Source of the DNA: Planctomycetota bacterium
GTDB lineage: Bacteria > Planctomycetota > UBA1135 > UBA2386
Direction of reading: 5' to 3'
Assembly (NCBI GenBank): GCA_016716265.1
Contig: JADJWQ010000006.1
Location: 124,001 to 188,000, forward strand
DNA: 64,000 nucleotides
A program made the position numbers and the translations under genes. Shown piece by piece: positions 36,558 through 45,382 of this stretch. The notes under the pieces were generated by a model, which saw only the letters and a program-made list of their open reading frames with translations, did no database searches and was not told where the DNA came from. The number at the start of each line of letters is the position of its first letter. Within the stretch, counting starts at the first letter, position 1.

Positions 36558-38047
36558 ACCGTCCGCCACCGCTGCCGTCGCGCCCGGGGAGCGACGTGTA
36601 TCGCTCGCTGTCCGACGAGCTCGCCGACGCCGAGGCGAGGGTCGGCTCGCTGGGCGACGCGCTGCGCGACGTGCGCGGCCAGATCGAGGAAGCCCGGCGC
36701 GAGGAGGTCCGCACGGTCGCGCGACTGGCGCGCGCTCGGCTCGGCGCGCTCGACGCGGAGCAGGTCGCGGGGCCGCTCGACGACGCCGATCGCCAGGCGC
36801 TCGAGCTGCTCGCCCTGCGCGACCGGCAGCGCACCGAGCTGCGCGCGGAGCTCGATCGCTCCGCCGCGGCGCTCGCGGCGCTCGACGCCGAGCGCGACGC
36901 CGCGCGCGACGCCCACACCGCGAGCGAGACCGCGCGCGACGCGGCAATCCGCGCGACGCTCGACCGCCTCGCGGCCGCGCCCGACTACGTCGCGCTGCGC
37001 GGCCACGTCGAGTTCCTCACCGGCCGCGCCGGCCAGGCGACCGACAAGGCGGCGCGCGCCGAGCAGGACCGCGACCGCAAGCGCGCGCCGTACGAGCGCG
37101 ACAAGCTGTTCTCGTATCTGTGGCGACGCCGCTACGGGACGCCGGACTACCGCGCCTGGACCCCGATCCGCGCGCTCGACACCTGGGTCGCCCGGCTGTG
37201 CCGCTTCCGCCCCGCGCGCGACGACTACGCGCTGCTGCTGGAGATCCCGAAGCGCCTGCGCCAACACGCGGAGGAGCTGGCCCGCGACGCGAAGGCGGCC
37301 ACCGCGGAGCTCGCCACGGCCGAGCGGGCGGCGCTCGAGGCGGACGGCATCGGCCGCCTCGATGCCGCGGTCGAGGCCGCCAACCGCGCGTTCCGCGCCG
37401 CGACCGCCGCGTTCGAGCAGGCCGAGCGCCGGCACGGCGAGCTGCACGCCCGCCTCACCGGGCTCGACGAGGGCAGCGACGAGCTCGGCCGCCGCGCCTT
37501 GTGGGTCCTCGAGACGCAGCTCGCGCGCGAGGACGTCGAGACGCTGCGCCGCGACGCCGCCGCGACGGCGCCGGCCGACGACGATCGCATCGTCGTCGAG
37601 CTCGCGCACTTCCGCGACCGCCAGCGCGAGCTCGCGACGCGGCTGGCCGAGCTGCAGACGCAGCACCGCGAGGCCGCCGGCGCCGCCGCCGAGCTGCGCG
37701 AGCTGCAGCAGCGCTTCCGCCAACGCGGCTTCGACCGCAACGACTCGGTGTTCGGCCCCGGTCTCGACCTCGGCGGAGTGCTCGCCGGCATCGTCAGCGG
37801 CGCGCTGCAGGCCGGCGCCGCCTTCGGCCTCATGCGCCGATTCCAGCGTTCGCTGCTCCCCCGCAGCGAGCTCGGCTCGGGCGCCGCGATCGCCGGCCGC
37901 ATGCTCGACGCGCTCCTCTCCGCAGCCTCGCACTCCCACTCCACGGACGATGGCCCGTCGCGCGGCGGGGGCTCGTTCGGCGGCGGCGGCTCCGGCACCG
38001 GCGGCGGCTTCGGCGGCGGCGGCTTCGACACCGGCGGCGGCTTCTGA
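36551..38047 (+). CDS. Coiled-coil protein with Gly-rich C-terminal tail, third gene of the cassette
   Basis: 498 aa. Long coiled coils occupy about 15-150, 240-310 and 335-400. Between them is a distinct basic/aromatic patch (KLFSYLWRRRYGTPDYRAW, about 180-200). Near the C-terminus there is a hydrophobic Gly/Ala-rich segment (GGVLAGIVSGALQAGAAFGLM, about 412-433) and a tail of GGG-F/S repeats (SFGGGGSGTGGGFGGGGF, about 475-492). Gly-rich tails of this sort also end TPM/YgcG-type membrane proteins. Its ATG overlaps the DUF6384-like stop by 7 bp. Function not recognised. Confidence 0.78.
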   Translation: MVNRPPPLPSRPGSDVYRSLSDELADAEARVGSLGDALRDVRGQIEEARREEVRTVARLARARLGALDAEQVAGPLDDADRQALELLALRDRQRTELRAELDRSAAALAALDAERDAARDAHTASETARDAAIRATLDRLAAAPDYVALRGHVEFLTGRAGQATDKAARAEQDRDRKRAPYERDKLFSYLWRRRYGTPDYRAWTPIRALDTWVARLCRFRPARDDYALLLEIPKRLRQHAEELARDAKAATAELATAERAALEADGIGRLDAAVEAANRAFRAATAAFEQAERRHGELHARLTGLDEGSDELGRRALWVLETQLAREDVETLRRDAAATAPADDDRIVVELAHFRDRQRELATRLAELQTQHREAAGAAAELRELQQRFRQRGFDRNDSVFGPGLDLGGVLAGIVSGALQAGAAFGLMRRFQRSLLPRSELGSGAAIAGRMLDALLSAASHSHSTDDGPSRGGGSFGGGGSGTGGGFGGGGFDTGGGF

Positions 38048-38080
38048 CCCACCCCGCCCCGCGCGGACCCGTGGTGTGAC

Positions 38081-38222
38081 TCAGAGGTTCGGGGCATTCA
38101 TCGGCGAGTCATGTGGGTCGTGCGCAAGGCGCTGCTCCTCGGGATATCCGATGAGATATCCCGAGGAGCAGCAACGCCGTGAACGGCCCGAAGGGCCGGC
38201 GAGGAATGCCCCGAACCTCTGA
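38081..38222. repeat. 142-bp element with nested inverted repeats
   Basis: The outer arms are a perfect 19-bp inverted repeat (38081-38099 and 38204-38222). Inside is a perfect 18-bp hairpin (38131-38148 / 38155-38172, 6-nt loop CGATGA) and a third small hairpin (CGGCCC GAA GGGCCG, 38184-38198). The whole can fold into a multi-branched cruciform or RNA. It lies entirely in the 257-bp gap (38048-38304) after the coiled-coil cassette and before an orphan gene. It encodes no protein of its own. A non-autonomous mobile element, a structured RNA, or an elaborate terminator are all possible. Confidence 0.8.
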
Positions 38223-38234
38223 ATCGGACCGCTA

Positions 38235-38267
38235 GCTTCCGATCCGTGCCAGGTACCGATCGGAAGT
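38235..38267. repeat. Dispersed repeat, copy 4, as an inverted pair
   Basis: The core GGTACCGATCGGAAGT at 38252-38267 is preceded by an imperfect inverted copy GCTTCCGATCCGTGCC at 38235-38250 (14 of 16 complementary), separated by one base. It begins 13 bp after the 142-bp nested element ends. This is the only copy arranged as a palindrome. Confidence 0.65.
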
Positions 38268-38304
38268 CCCAGCCACGCGCCAGGGCATCGTCGCGCTGCC
38301 GGCC

Positions 38305-39006
38305 TTGGCGGCGCCGGCGACCGATGGCTCCGCTACCATCCCCACATTGGTCGTCGCCGCCACTACGCCGGGCTCCTGGGTCCCCGCGGAGGGGTACGCG
38401 TTCGTCAACGACGACCCGAGCGACCTGCACGTGCGCGAGCTCACCCCGGAGGAGATCGTGCATCGCCTCCGCATGCGGCCGTCGCTCGACACCGCCAACG
38501 AGCTGCTCCGTCGCATGCGCCATATCGACCCGCACTCCACGGTCGCCGAGCTGGCTGCGGCGGTATCGATCCGCTTCCACGACGGTCGGCTCAATGCCAC
38601 CATCGATCCCGAGATCATCGATTGGGTGAAGCGCGTGCGTGGCTCGGCCAGTGTGCTGGCCGCGCTCGCTCCACCGAGCGGTCCGGACCTCGGCAGCATC
38701 GACACCGGCCGCATCCTCGGCATCGCGACGTCGGCGGGCGAATCGCTGATCGACGAGCTGGCCAAGGCGCCGACCGCGAGGTCCTGGCAGACCGCCGTCG
38801 CCGGCTTCGTGATCCAGGCTCTGTTCGAGATCGGCAAGGCCGAGCTCGAGAAGTCGATGCTCACGGCCGAGCACGACGGCCGGACCGCCGCGTTCGAGTA
38901 TCGAAGAGAGCTCGCGACCCGGCAGTTCCTACGCGATTGGCACGAGTGGCCCGTGCTGCTCGCACGGCTGTGCCGCCGCTACTCGTGGCGCTTTCCGCGC
39001 GGGTGA
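38305..39006 (+). CDS. Orphan hypothetical protein next to the structured element
   Basis: Up to 233 aa from TTG 38305; the true start is unclear because no ATG or ribosome-binding site stands out (a TTG at 38347 is an alternative). There is no signal peptide. A soluble helical protein is suggested: ELTPEEIVHRLRMRPSLDTANELLRRM (split about 46-72), a short beta segment around AAVSIRFHDGRLNATIDPEI, then helices ending in RDWHEWPVLLARLCRRYSWRF. I recognise no domain. Its codon use is slightly less GC-biased than neighbours, and it sits alone between a repeat cluster and the convergent sigma-factor gene, so it may be accessory DNA. Confidence 0.6.
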   Translation: MAAPATDGSATIPTLVVAATTPGSWVPAEGYAFVNDDPSDLHVRELTPEEIVHRLRMRPSLDTANELLRRMRHIDPHSTVAELAAAVSIRFHDGRLNATIDPEIIDWVKRVRGSASVLAALAPPSGPDLGSIDTGRILGIATSAGESLIDELAKAPTARSWQTAVAGFVIQALFEIGKAELEKSMLTAEHDGRTAAFEYRRELATRQFLRDWHEWPVLLARLCRRYSWRFPRG

Positions 39007-39052
39007 TCCGCGCGACACCGGGGGGCGATGCGTCGGGACTGGGGAACGCGGC

Positions 39053-41959
39053 TCACCGCTCCGACGCGACCAGCGGCACGCGGACCACGGCCGGGCCGTC
39101 GCGGGCGACCCGGAGCGGCTGCGACGCGGCGAGGCCCATGCCGGTCTGCGCGGTCAGCGACAGCTCGCCGAGCGGCAGGTCGAAGCCGATCCGCCATTGA
39201 CCGGCGCCGCCGGGCCCCGCGCCGCGGGCCACGCAGCGCCCGGTGGTGTCGTGGACCGCGACGTCCAGCCGGCCCATCGGCGCGCCGCCGCCGGGGTGCT
39301 CGAACAACAGCACGACCGGCACGCGCTGACCCGCGTCGAGCACACCGAGCCGCAGATCGCCGAACTCGCGACGCTCGCCGCGGCCGAGTGCGAACTCGGC
39401 GCGGGCGGAGCCGCCCTCGAGCACCAGCGCGTAGCGTCCCGCCGGCAGCCGCTCGACGGCGACGTCGACCGCGCACCCCGGCTCGTCGATGCCCCCGACG
39501 TCGAGCCAGACCTGCTGGTCGAGGCTCTGGACGCGGAGCCGGCCGGTCAGACCCGGCGGGGCGGTGACCCGCGCGCCCACGGCGCCATCCCGCGCGAGGT
39601 CGGCGGGCAGCGCGAGCTCGACGCCGGTGTCGCCCGCCCGGATGCCGCTCAGCGTCGCGAGCGGGAAGCCGACGACCCGGCCGTCCGCGCTGATCGCGTC
39701 GGCCGGATAGACGCGCAGGAACTGCTCGCGCCAGACGTCGAACGGCGGCACCGCGACGTCGAACGTCCCGTCCGCCGCGACCGGTGCCAGCGTCGGCTGC
39801 AGGTGGTTCTGCGCGTCGATCGCGATCAGCAACGTGCCGCGCGGCCGCACGCCGGTCACGCGCCCCGTGACGTGCAGGTCGCCGGGCGACAGCGCGACGT
39901 CCCAGGTGCGCGTCTCGCCGGGCGCGAGCTCCATCGCGACGGTCCGACAGCCGTCCGCGCCGAGCCCGGCCGTCAGCACGACCGCGCCCGGCATCACGCC
40001 GTGCAGCTCGTAGCGGCCATCGGCATCGGTCGCCGCGACCACGGCGTCGAGCCCTGCGCTCGACCACCCGGTCTGCACGCGCGTGTTCGCGAGCGGACGC
40101 CCGGCGGTGTCGCACACGCGGCCGACGACGGTCGCGGTCGTCTCGAGTTGCAAGGCGAGCTCGGTCGCCTCGCCGGCGCGCAGCTCGGTCCGCGCCGACC
40201 CGGCGGCGTGCTCGTCGCGCGCCCGCACGACGCAGAGCCCCGGGTCGAGCCCCGGGATCTCGAAACGGCCGGTCGCATCGCTCACCGCCCGCGCCGCCCG
40301 CACGCCACTCTGGACCTCGACCGCGATGCCGCGGAGACCACCGCCACCGGGGCCGATCACTCGACCGCGCAGCATCGCGCCCGGCGCGAGCGCGAGTTGC
40401 AGACCGTCGAGGTGGTCTGGCTCCTCGGCCTCCAGCTGCCGCGGCGGCGAGCACTGCGTGCCGGCCCGCGCCTCGAGCGTCGCGCCGCGCGGCAACGCGA
40501 GCGTGAAGCGGCCGTCGGCGTCGGTGCGGCACGTCTCGACGCTCGCGGTGGCGTCGGGTCCGTCGCACACCCACAGGCTCGCCGCGGCGGGGCGACCGTC
40601 GGCGCCGACGACCTCGCCCCGTACCACGACCAGCCGACCGGTGACGTCGACGCGATAGTGGTCCGGTCCCGCGCCGGCCTCGATGACCGCACCGCCGATC
40701 GGGATCCGCACGAGGTAGCGACCGGCGACGAGGTCGAAGCGGCACGCGCCGTCCGCGTCGGTCAGCGCGGCGATCGACCGACCGGTCGCGCCGCTCGCCG
40801 CGGTGTCGATCCGCACGCGACGCCCGTAGCGATCCTCGATCGCGGTGACGAACACCGCAGCGTCGCCGAGCGCCAGCAGGTCGACCGGCACGCCCGGCAC
40901 CGGGCGGCCGTCCGCCCGCAGCTCGATGACGATCTCACCGCGCGGTGGCGCGACGACCTCGACCCGCTCTCCGCCGAGCGCAGGCAGCGCGACGACCTGC
41001 GCGGCACGGATCCCGTCGGGCTCGGCGCGCACCGCCACCACGGTCGCGTCGGGAGCCGCGGTCGGTCGGCTGCCACGGCCAGCGAACGCCACCAACGCGA
41101 GCGAGACGACCGCGAGCGCGGCGACCGTCGCGAGCCACGCCGGCCGCCACAGGCGGGCGAGCGGCAGCGACGGCTCCCGCGGTCGCGCCGCCGCGACCGC
41201 CGAGCGCATCGCCGCCGCGCTCCGCCCGGGCAGCATCGCGACCGCGACGGCCGCGCCGATGCCGGCCGGCAGGGCGTCGCGCAACATGCGCAGACCGCGG
41301 CTCGCCTGCACGCGGACGGTCGTCTCCGGGCGCCCGAGCCGCTGCGCGATCGCCGCGTAGTCGGCGCCGTCGATCACGCGCCGCGCCACCACGTCGCGGT
41401 AGGTCGTCGGCAGCGCGGCGATCCCGCGCTCGATCGCGCGTACGACCTCGGCGGCCTCCAGCGTGTGGTCGCCCACGGCCTCGCGCGCCGACCGCGCCAC
41501 CTCGCGCGACCTGCGACGCCGCTCGGTGCGCACGGTGTTCAGCACGCGGTGTCGCAGGACGCCCAGCAGCCACGGCACCAACGGTCGCTCGCTCGACCAG
41601 CCGCGGGGATTCTCGAAGGCGGCGAGGAACGTCTCCTGCACCGCGTCGTCGACGTCGTTCGGGTCGGGCAGCAGCGCGCCGGCGTACAGCCGCAGACGGG
41701 CGACCGTCAGGTCGAAGATCCGCTCTGCCAGCTCCCGGCTCGGCCGCTCGCGCCACAGTGCGAACAACCGACCGGCCTCGTCCTCGACGCCGCGACCGCG
41801 CTCGTCGCCCGGCACGACCGCGAACTCGGCCGGCTCGTCCTGGGTCGCACGCCGCCGCCGCGCCGCGAGCGAGACCGACCGGCGGCGGTGGAGCGTCGCC
41901 CGCAGCAGCGGATCGGCGGGCTCGGACCTCAGCTCGTCACCCGCGGAACCGAACTCCAT
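39053..41959 (-). CDS. ECF sigma factor fused to a transmembrane helix and large carboxypeptidase-regulatory-like region
   Basis: 968 aa. Residues about 75-150 are a sigma-70 region 2 (DPNDVDDAVQETFLAAFENPRGW, WLLGVLRHRVLNTVRTERRRR) and about 172-230 a region 4 helix-turn-helix (ALPTTYRDVVARRVIDGADYAAIAQRLGRPETTVRVQASRG, in parts). A clear membrane helix follows at 273-293 (PAWLATVAALAVVSLALVAFAG). The remaining ~675 residues are repeated beta-sandwich modules like carboxypeptidase-regulatory/CNA-B domains (RGEVVGADGRPAAASLWVCD; VSDATGRFEIPGLDPG; GRPLANTRVQTG). The predicted topology puts the sigma domains in the cytoplasm and the beta-domains outside. Planctomycetes have ECF groups with long C-terminal extensions; a direct signal-to-sigma role is inferred. 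Confidence 0.88.
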   Translation of the reverse strand: MEFGSAGDELRSEPADPLLRATLHRRRSVSLAARRRRATQDEPAEFAVVPGDERGRGVEDEAGRLFALWRERPSRELAERIFDLTVARLRLYAGALLPDPNDVDDAVQETFLAAFENPRGWSSERPLVPWLLGVLRHRVLNTVRTERRRRSREVARSAREAVGDHTLEAAEVVRAIERGIAALPTTYRDVVARRVIDGADYAAIAQRLGRPETTVRVQASRGLRMLRDALPAGIGAAVAVAMLPGRSAAAMRSAVAAARPREPSLPLARLWRPAWLATVAALAVVSLALVAFAGRGSRPTAAPDATVVAVRAEPDGIRAAQVVALPALGGERVEVVAPPRGEIVIELRADGRPVPGVPVDLLALGDAAVFVTAIEDRYGRRVRIDTAASGATGRSIAALTDADGACRFDLVAGRYLVRIPIGGAVIEAGAGPDHYRVDVTGRLVVVRGEVVGADGRPAAASLWVCDGPDATASVETCRTDADGRFTLALPRGATLEARAGTQCSPPRQLEAEEPDHLDGLQLALAPGAMLRGRVIGPGGGGLRGIAVEVQSGVRAARAVSDATGRFEIPGLDPGLCVVRARDEHAAGSARTELRAGEATELALQLETTATVVGRVCDTAGRPLANTRVQTGWSSAGLDAVVAATDADGRYELHGVMPGAVVLTAGLGADGCRTVAMELAPGETRTWDVALSPGDLHVTGRVTGVRPRGTLLIAIDAQNHLQPTLAPVAADGTFDVAVPPFDVWREQFLRVYPADAISADGRVVGFPLATLSGIRAGDTGVELALPADLARDGAVGARVTAPPGLTGRLRVQSLDQQVWLDVGGIDEPGCAVDVAVERLPAGRYALVLEGGSARAEFALGRGERREFGDLRLGVLDAGQRVPVVLLFEHPGGGAPMGRLDVAVHDTTGRCVARGAGPGGAGQWRIGFDLPLGELSLTAQTGMGLAASQPLRVARDGPAVVRVPLVASER

Positions 41960-42188
41960 GCAGCGTCTCCTGGCCATCTCGAGCGAGGCTCTCCGGAGCG
42001 GGCAGGGGCGGGCTCCCGACCGGACAGCGGGTCTGCACCGGCGTGAGAGAGGCGCCGCGCGCAGGTGGCCGAGTCTGCGGCGCCGCTCGGCGAGCGTCAA
42101 CGGGAGTGGGTCGCACGGCGCACGGTTTCGGGACCGGCGAGCGACGGGCCGCGCGCAGCGATCGACGGGCCACGGCGCCCCAGGCCGG

Positions 42189-42210
42189 CCGGGCGCAATT
42201 CGACGCCCGG
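42189..42210. promoter_or_regulatory. Dyad in the divergent gap upstream of the MBL-fold gene
   Basis: Perfect 7-bp inverted repeat CCGGGCG / CGCCCGG with an 8-nt spacer, 53 bp upstream of the MBL-fold start. It is the only notable symmetry I see in the 304-bp gap 41960-42263, which must also hold the promoter of the membrane sigma factor gene. Operator or leader hairpin; function not assignable. Confidence 0.35.
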
Positions 42211-42263
42211 ACGAGTGCTTTCCGGGCCGGATTCCCTGTTCTCTCCCACCCCGGAGCCCCGCG

Positions 42264-43118
42264 ATGAAGATCGAAGCGTTCTTCGACCCCGCCACCTACA
42301 CGATCAGCTACGTCGTCTACGACGAGGCCGGGAAGGTCGGCGTCGTCATCGACCCGGTGATGGACTTCGACCCGAAGTCCGGCCGCGTGTCGGACCGCTC
42401 CGCCCGGAAGCTGGCCGCATTCATCGACGCGCAGGGCCTGACGATCCCGTACGTGCTCGAGACGCACTGCCACGCCGACCACCTCACGTCGGCGCCCTGG
42501 CTCAAGGCCCGCTACGGCAGCAAGACCGTGATCGGCGCCGGCATCCCGACCGTGCAGAAGACCTTCAAGACCGTCTTCGACCTCGAGTCCGACTTCCCGA
42601 CCGACGGCAGCCAGTGGGACGTGCTGATCGAGGATGGCGGCAAGCTGCACGTCGGTGCGCTGACGATCGAGGCCATCCCGAGCGGCGGCCACACGCCGGC
42701 GAGCGTGTCGTATCTGATCGGCGATGCGGTGTTCGTCGGCGACTCGCTGTTCCAGCCCGACCAGGGCACCGCCCGCTGCGACTTCCCGGGGGGCTCCGCG
42801 GCCGAGCTGTACGACTCGGTGCAGCGCCTGTACGCGCTGCCCGACTCCACCCGCGTATTCACGCTGCACGACTACCAGCCCGGAGGCCGCCAGCTGCGCT
42901 TCGTGTCGACGATCGGCGAACAGAAGGCGAAGAACGTGCACCTCGACGCTCGCACGACGAAGGAGGAGTTCGTCGCGCTGCGCAGGCGCCTCGAGGACGG
43001 CAAGGAGATGCCCAATCTGCTCCTGCAATCGGTGCAGGTGAACCTGCGCGCCGGCGAGCTGCCACCACCCGCAGCGAACGGGATCGCCTACCTGAAGATC
43101 CCGCTCAACGTGCTGTGA
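42264..43118 (+). CDS. Metallo-beta-lactamase-fold hydrolase, persulfide dioxygenase/glyoxalase II-like
   Basis: 284 aa. Metal-binding motif THCHADH with His68, His70, Asp72 and His73. Further ligands are in SGGHTPASVSYL (His), GDSLFQPDQGTARCDFPGG (Asp) and TLHDYQPGG (His). The FQPDQGTARCDFPGG block is like that of the ETHE1/BLH-like subgroup, which handles glutathione persulfide or related thiols. No rhodanese domain is fused to it, but gamma-glutamyltransferase lies convergently next door, so a link to glutathione metabolism is plausible though unproven. Confidence 0.9.
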   Translation: MKIEAFFDPATYTISYVVYDEAGKVGVVIDPVMDFDPKSGRVSDRSARKLAAFIDAQGLTIPYVLETHCHADHLTSAPWLKARYGSKTVIGAGIPTVQKTFKTVFDLESDFPTDGSQWDVLIEDGGKLHVGALTIEAIPSGGHTPASVSYLIGDAVFVGDSLFQPDQGTARCDFPGGSAAELYDSVQRLYALPDSTRVFTLHDYQPGGRQLRFVSTIGEQKAKNVHLDARTTKEEFVALRRRLEDGKEMPNLLLQSVQVNLRAGELPPPAANGIAYLKIPLNVL

Positions 43119-43158
43119 CGCGATACCGGACCTGATCCGGATTCCCGCCGCCGAGTCG

Positions 43159-43175
43159 CGCTCGCCCAGCGAGCG
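43159..43175. terminator. Hairpin between convergent MBL-fold and ggt genes
   Basis: Perfect 7-bp stem CGCTCGC / GCGAGCG with a 3-nt loop in the 95-bp gap between two convergent genes. It could end transcription from either side; no T-tract is present. Confidence 0.4.
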
Positions 43176-43213
43176 TCGGCCCCGGCCCGGCTGCCCGGGC
43201 GCCTCGTCCGTCC

Positions 43214-44923
43214 CTAATAGGCTGCGGCCGCACCGCCGGACCGCGGGTCGGCGACACCGATCCGCGTGCCATCCGCCTGCACCTCGATCGCCTGGCAGCG
43301 ACCGATCTGGCTCGGCTTCGGAGCGAAGGTGTGCCCCATGCGCTCCAGGATCGCGCGCGTGTCGGGGTTCAATGCGCCGAGCTCCCAGAGCAGGTGCGCG
43401 GGCTTCCATTGATGGTGGATGCGCGGCGCGGCCACCGCCTCGCGCAGCGGCAGGTCGTGGTCGACGAGGTTCAGCAGCACCTGCAGCACGGTGTTGATGA
43501 TCCGCCCGCCACCCGGGCTGCCGAGCACGTAGCGCACCCGGCCGTCCGCCAGGACGAGGATCGGCGTCATCGACGACAGCGGGCGCTTGCCCGGCGCGAT
43601 CGCATTGGCCTCGTAGCCGACCAGCCCGAACTGGTTCGGCACCCCGGGCTTCGCCGAGAAGTCGTCCATCTCGTTGTTCAGCAGGAAGCCACACCCGCCG
43701 ACGACGAGCCCGGAGCCGAACGTCGAGTTGATCGTCGTCGTGCACGACACGGCATTGCCTGCAGCGTCGATCACCGAGAGGTGCGTCGTGTGCTCGCCCT
43801 CGGGCGCGCCGGGTGGCACACCGGGATCGACCTCCGACACGCGGTCGAGCCGGATCGTCGCGCCGCGCCGCGCGAGATAGTCGGGGTCGAGCAGTCCGCC
43901 GAGCGGAACGGCCCACCGGTCCATGTCGCCGAGCCAACGCGCGCGGTCGGCGTAGGCGCGCTGCATGACCTCGGTCAGCAGATGGATCTCGCGAGCGCTG
44001 CCGTGTCCCGAGCCGGCGAGATCGTACGGCTCGAGCAGCTCGAGCATCTGCAGCAGCGCGACGCCGCCCGACGACGACGGCGGCATCGCCAGGACCTGCA
44101 GGCCGCGGTAGTCGGTCGCCAGCGGCGTGCGCTCCTGCACGACGTAGCCGGCGAGGTCGTCCGCGGTGATCAGGCCGCCGGTCGCGCGCTCGTGCGCCGC
44201 GAACCGCGCGGCGGTCTCGCCTCGGTAGAAGCCGTCGAAGCCGCCGGCCGCGAGGCGCTCGATCGTCGCGGCGAGCTCGGTCTGCACGAGCCGCTCGCCG
44301 GCCGCGAGCGGTCGATCGCCGCGGAAGAACACCGCGCGCGTCGTGTCGAAGCGACCGAGGATCCGCCGCGCGTCGAACAGCGCGTCGGCCAGGAAGTGCT
44401 CGATCTCGAAGCCCTCGCGGGCCAGTGCGATCGCCGGTGCCGCCAGCTCCGCCAGCGGCCGCGTGCCGAACTTCGCCAGCGCTGCGCACAGCCCCGCCGG
44501 GCTGCCGGGCACGCCTCCGGCGAGCGCGCCGTGGAGGCTGCGCTCGGGATCGACGCTGCCGTCCGGCCGCAGATACATGTCGCGGTGCGCGGCGGCCGGC
44601 GCCATCTCGCGGAAGTCCAGCGCGGCGGTCGTGCCGTCCGCCATGCGGATCAGCATGAAGCCGCCCCCACCCAGGTTGCCGGCTTGCGGGTGCGTCACCG
44701 CGAGCGCGAGCGCGGTCGCGACCGCGGCGTCGACCGCATTACCGCCCCGCCGCAGCACGTCGAGGCCGATCCGTGCCGCGCGCGGCTCCGCCGCGACGAC
44801 GCAGCCGTGCCGCCCTTTCGCGAGCAGGTCGTTCGGCAGCACCGCGACGCGCGGGTGCGCAGTGGGGAACGCGGCCGCGAGCCCCGCGAGGATCGCGGCC
44901 ACCCGGAACGGATTGCTCAGCAT
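43214..44923 (-). CDS. ggt: Gamma-glutamyltransferase precursor
   Basis: 569 aa. GGT is exported, cleaves itself before a Thr that becomes the nucleophile, and removes the gamma-glutamyl group from glutathione. The signal-peptide-like N-terminus is at 1-22. The large subunit has RRGGNAVDAAVATALALAVTHP and NLGGGGFMLIR. The cleavage site is EGEHTTHLSV with catalytic Thr379, followed by CTTTINSTFGSGL, LLNNEMDDFS and SSMTPILV (substrate-binding SSM), then GSPGGGRIINTVLQVLLN. Length and motifs are those of a complete bacterial GGT. Confidence 0.95.
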   Translation of the reverse strand: MLSNPFRVAAILAGLAAAFPTAHPRVAVLPNDLLAKGRHGCVVAAEPRAARIGLDVLRRGGNAVDAAVATALALAVTHPQAGNLGGGGFMLIRMADGTTAALDFREMAPAAAHRDMYLRPDGSVDPERSLHGALAGGVPGSPAGLCAALAKFGTRPLAELAAPAIALAREGFEIEHFLADALFDARRILGRFDTTRAVFFRGDRPLAAGERLVQTELAATIERLAAGGFDGFYRGETAARFAAHERATGGLITADDLAGYVVQERTPLATDYRGLQVLAMPPSSSGGVALLQMLELLEPYDLAGSGHGSAREIHLLTEVMQRAYADRARWLGDMDRWAVPLGGLLDPDYLARRGATIRLDRVSEVDPGVPPGAPEGEHTTHLSVIDAAGNAVSCTTTINSTFGSGLVVGGCGFLLNNEMDDFSAKPGVPNQFGLVGYEANAIAPGKRPLSSMTPILVLADGRVRYVLGSPGGGRIINTVLQVLLNLVDHDLPLREAVAAPRIHHQWKPAHLLWELGALNPDTRAILERMGHTFAPKPSQIGRCQAIEVQADGTRIGVADPRSGGAAAAY

Positions 44924-44986
44924 GGCGGGGAGTGCGGCGGACCCGCTGTGGAGCGGGCCGGCCTCGGCTGCGACGCGCGGCGCGCG

Positions 44987-45229
44987 TCAGTCCTTCGCGC
45001 TCACGTCCTCGGTGACGGTCGCGCCCTGGTCCCTCAGGAAGGTCAGCACGCGCTCGATCTCCTCGGCGTCCCCCTCCAGCTCGAGCGCCATGAAGCCACC
45101 GTCCTCGCGGACCTGCGCCGCGCGGATGTTGATCACGACCTCGAACTTGCGCATCACCTGGTAGACCAGCGGCTGCCTGACGAGATCGTGCTCGAATTCG
45201 AAGTGGATCAGCTTCTTGAGGGGTGCCAT
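44987..45229 (-). CDS. NIL-domain protein
   Basis: 80 aa. The whole protein is one NIL domain, a ferredoxin-like fold seen at the C-terminus of MetN methionine-importer ATPases and as a free-standing protein. The N-I-L-type core reads FEVVINIRAAQVREDGGFMALELEGDAEEIERVLTFLRDQG (in parts). Stand-alone versions occur beside ferredoxin or methionine genes. Here the neighbours are ggt and tRNA-Cys, so a link with sulfur amino acids is conceivable but only inference. Confidence 0.85.
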   Translation of the reverse strand: MAPLKKLIHFEFEHDLVRQPLVYQVMRKFEVVINIRAAQVREDGGFMALELEGDAEEIERVLTFLRDQGATVTEDVSAKD

Positions 45230-45339
45230 CGTCCGGGACCCGGCAGGATGCCGGACCCGCGCCCCGATCGCCAGCGTGACGCCCTGGGAATTCCCGCGCG
45301 ATGCCCCCCCGCCACCATCCGGACGAGCACCGCGCAGCC

Positions 45340-45368
45340 TTGCGCCGCGCCGCCGTGGTGGGTACGCT
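45340..45368 (+). promoter_or_regulatory. Candidate promoter of tRNA-Cys
   Basis: TTGCGC at 45340-45345 and TACGCT at 45363-45368 with an ideal 17-bp spacer. Transcription would begin near 45375, a few bases before the mature tRNA at 45383. Confidence 0.55.
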
Positions 45369-45382
45369 GCGGGGCCCGAAGC

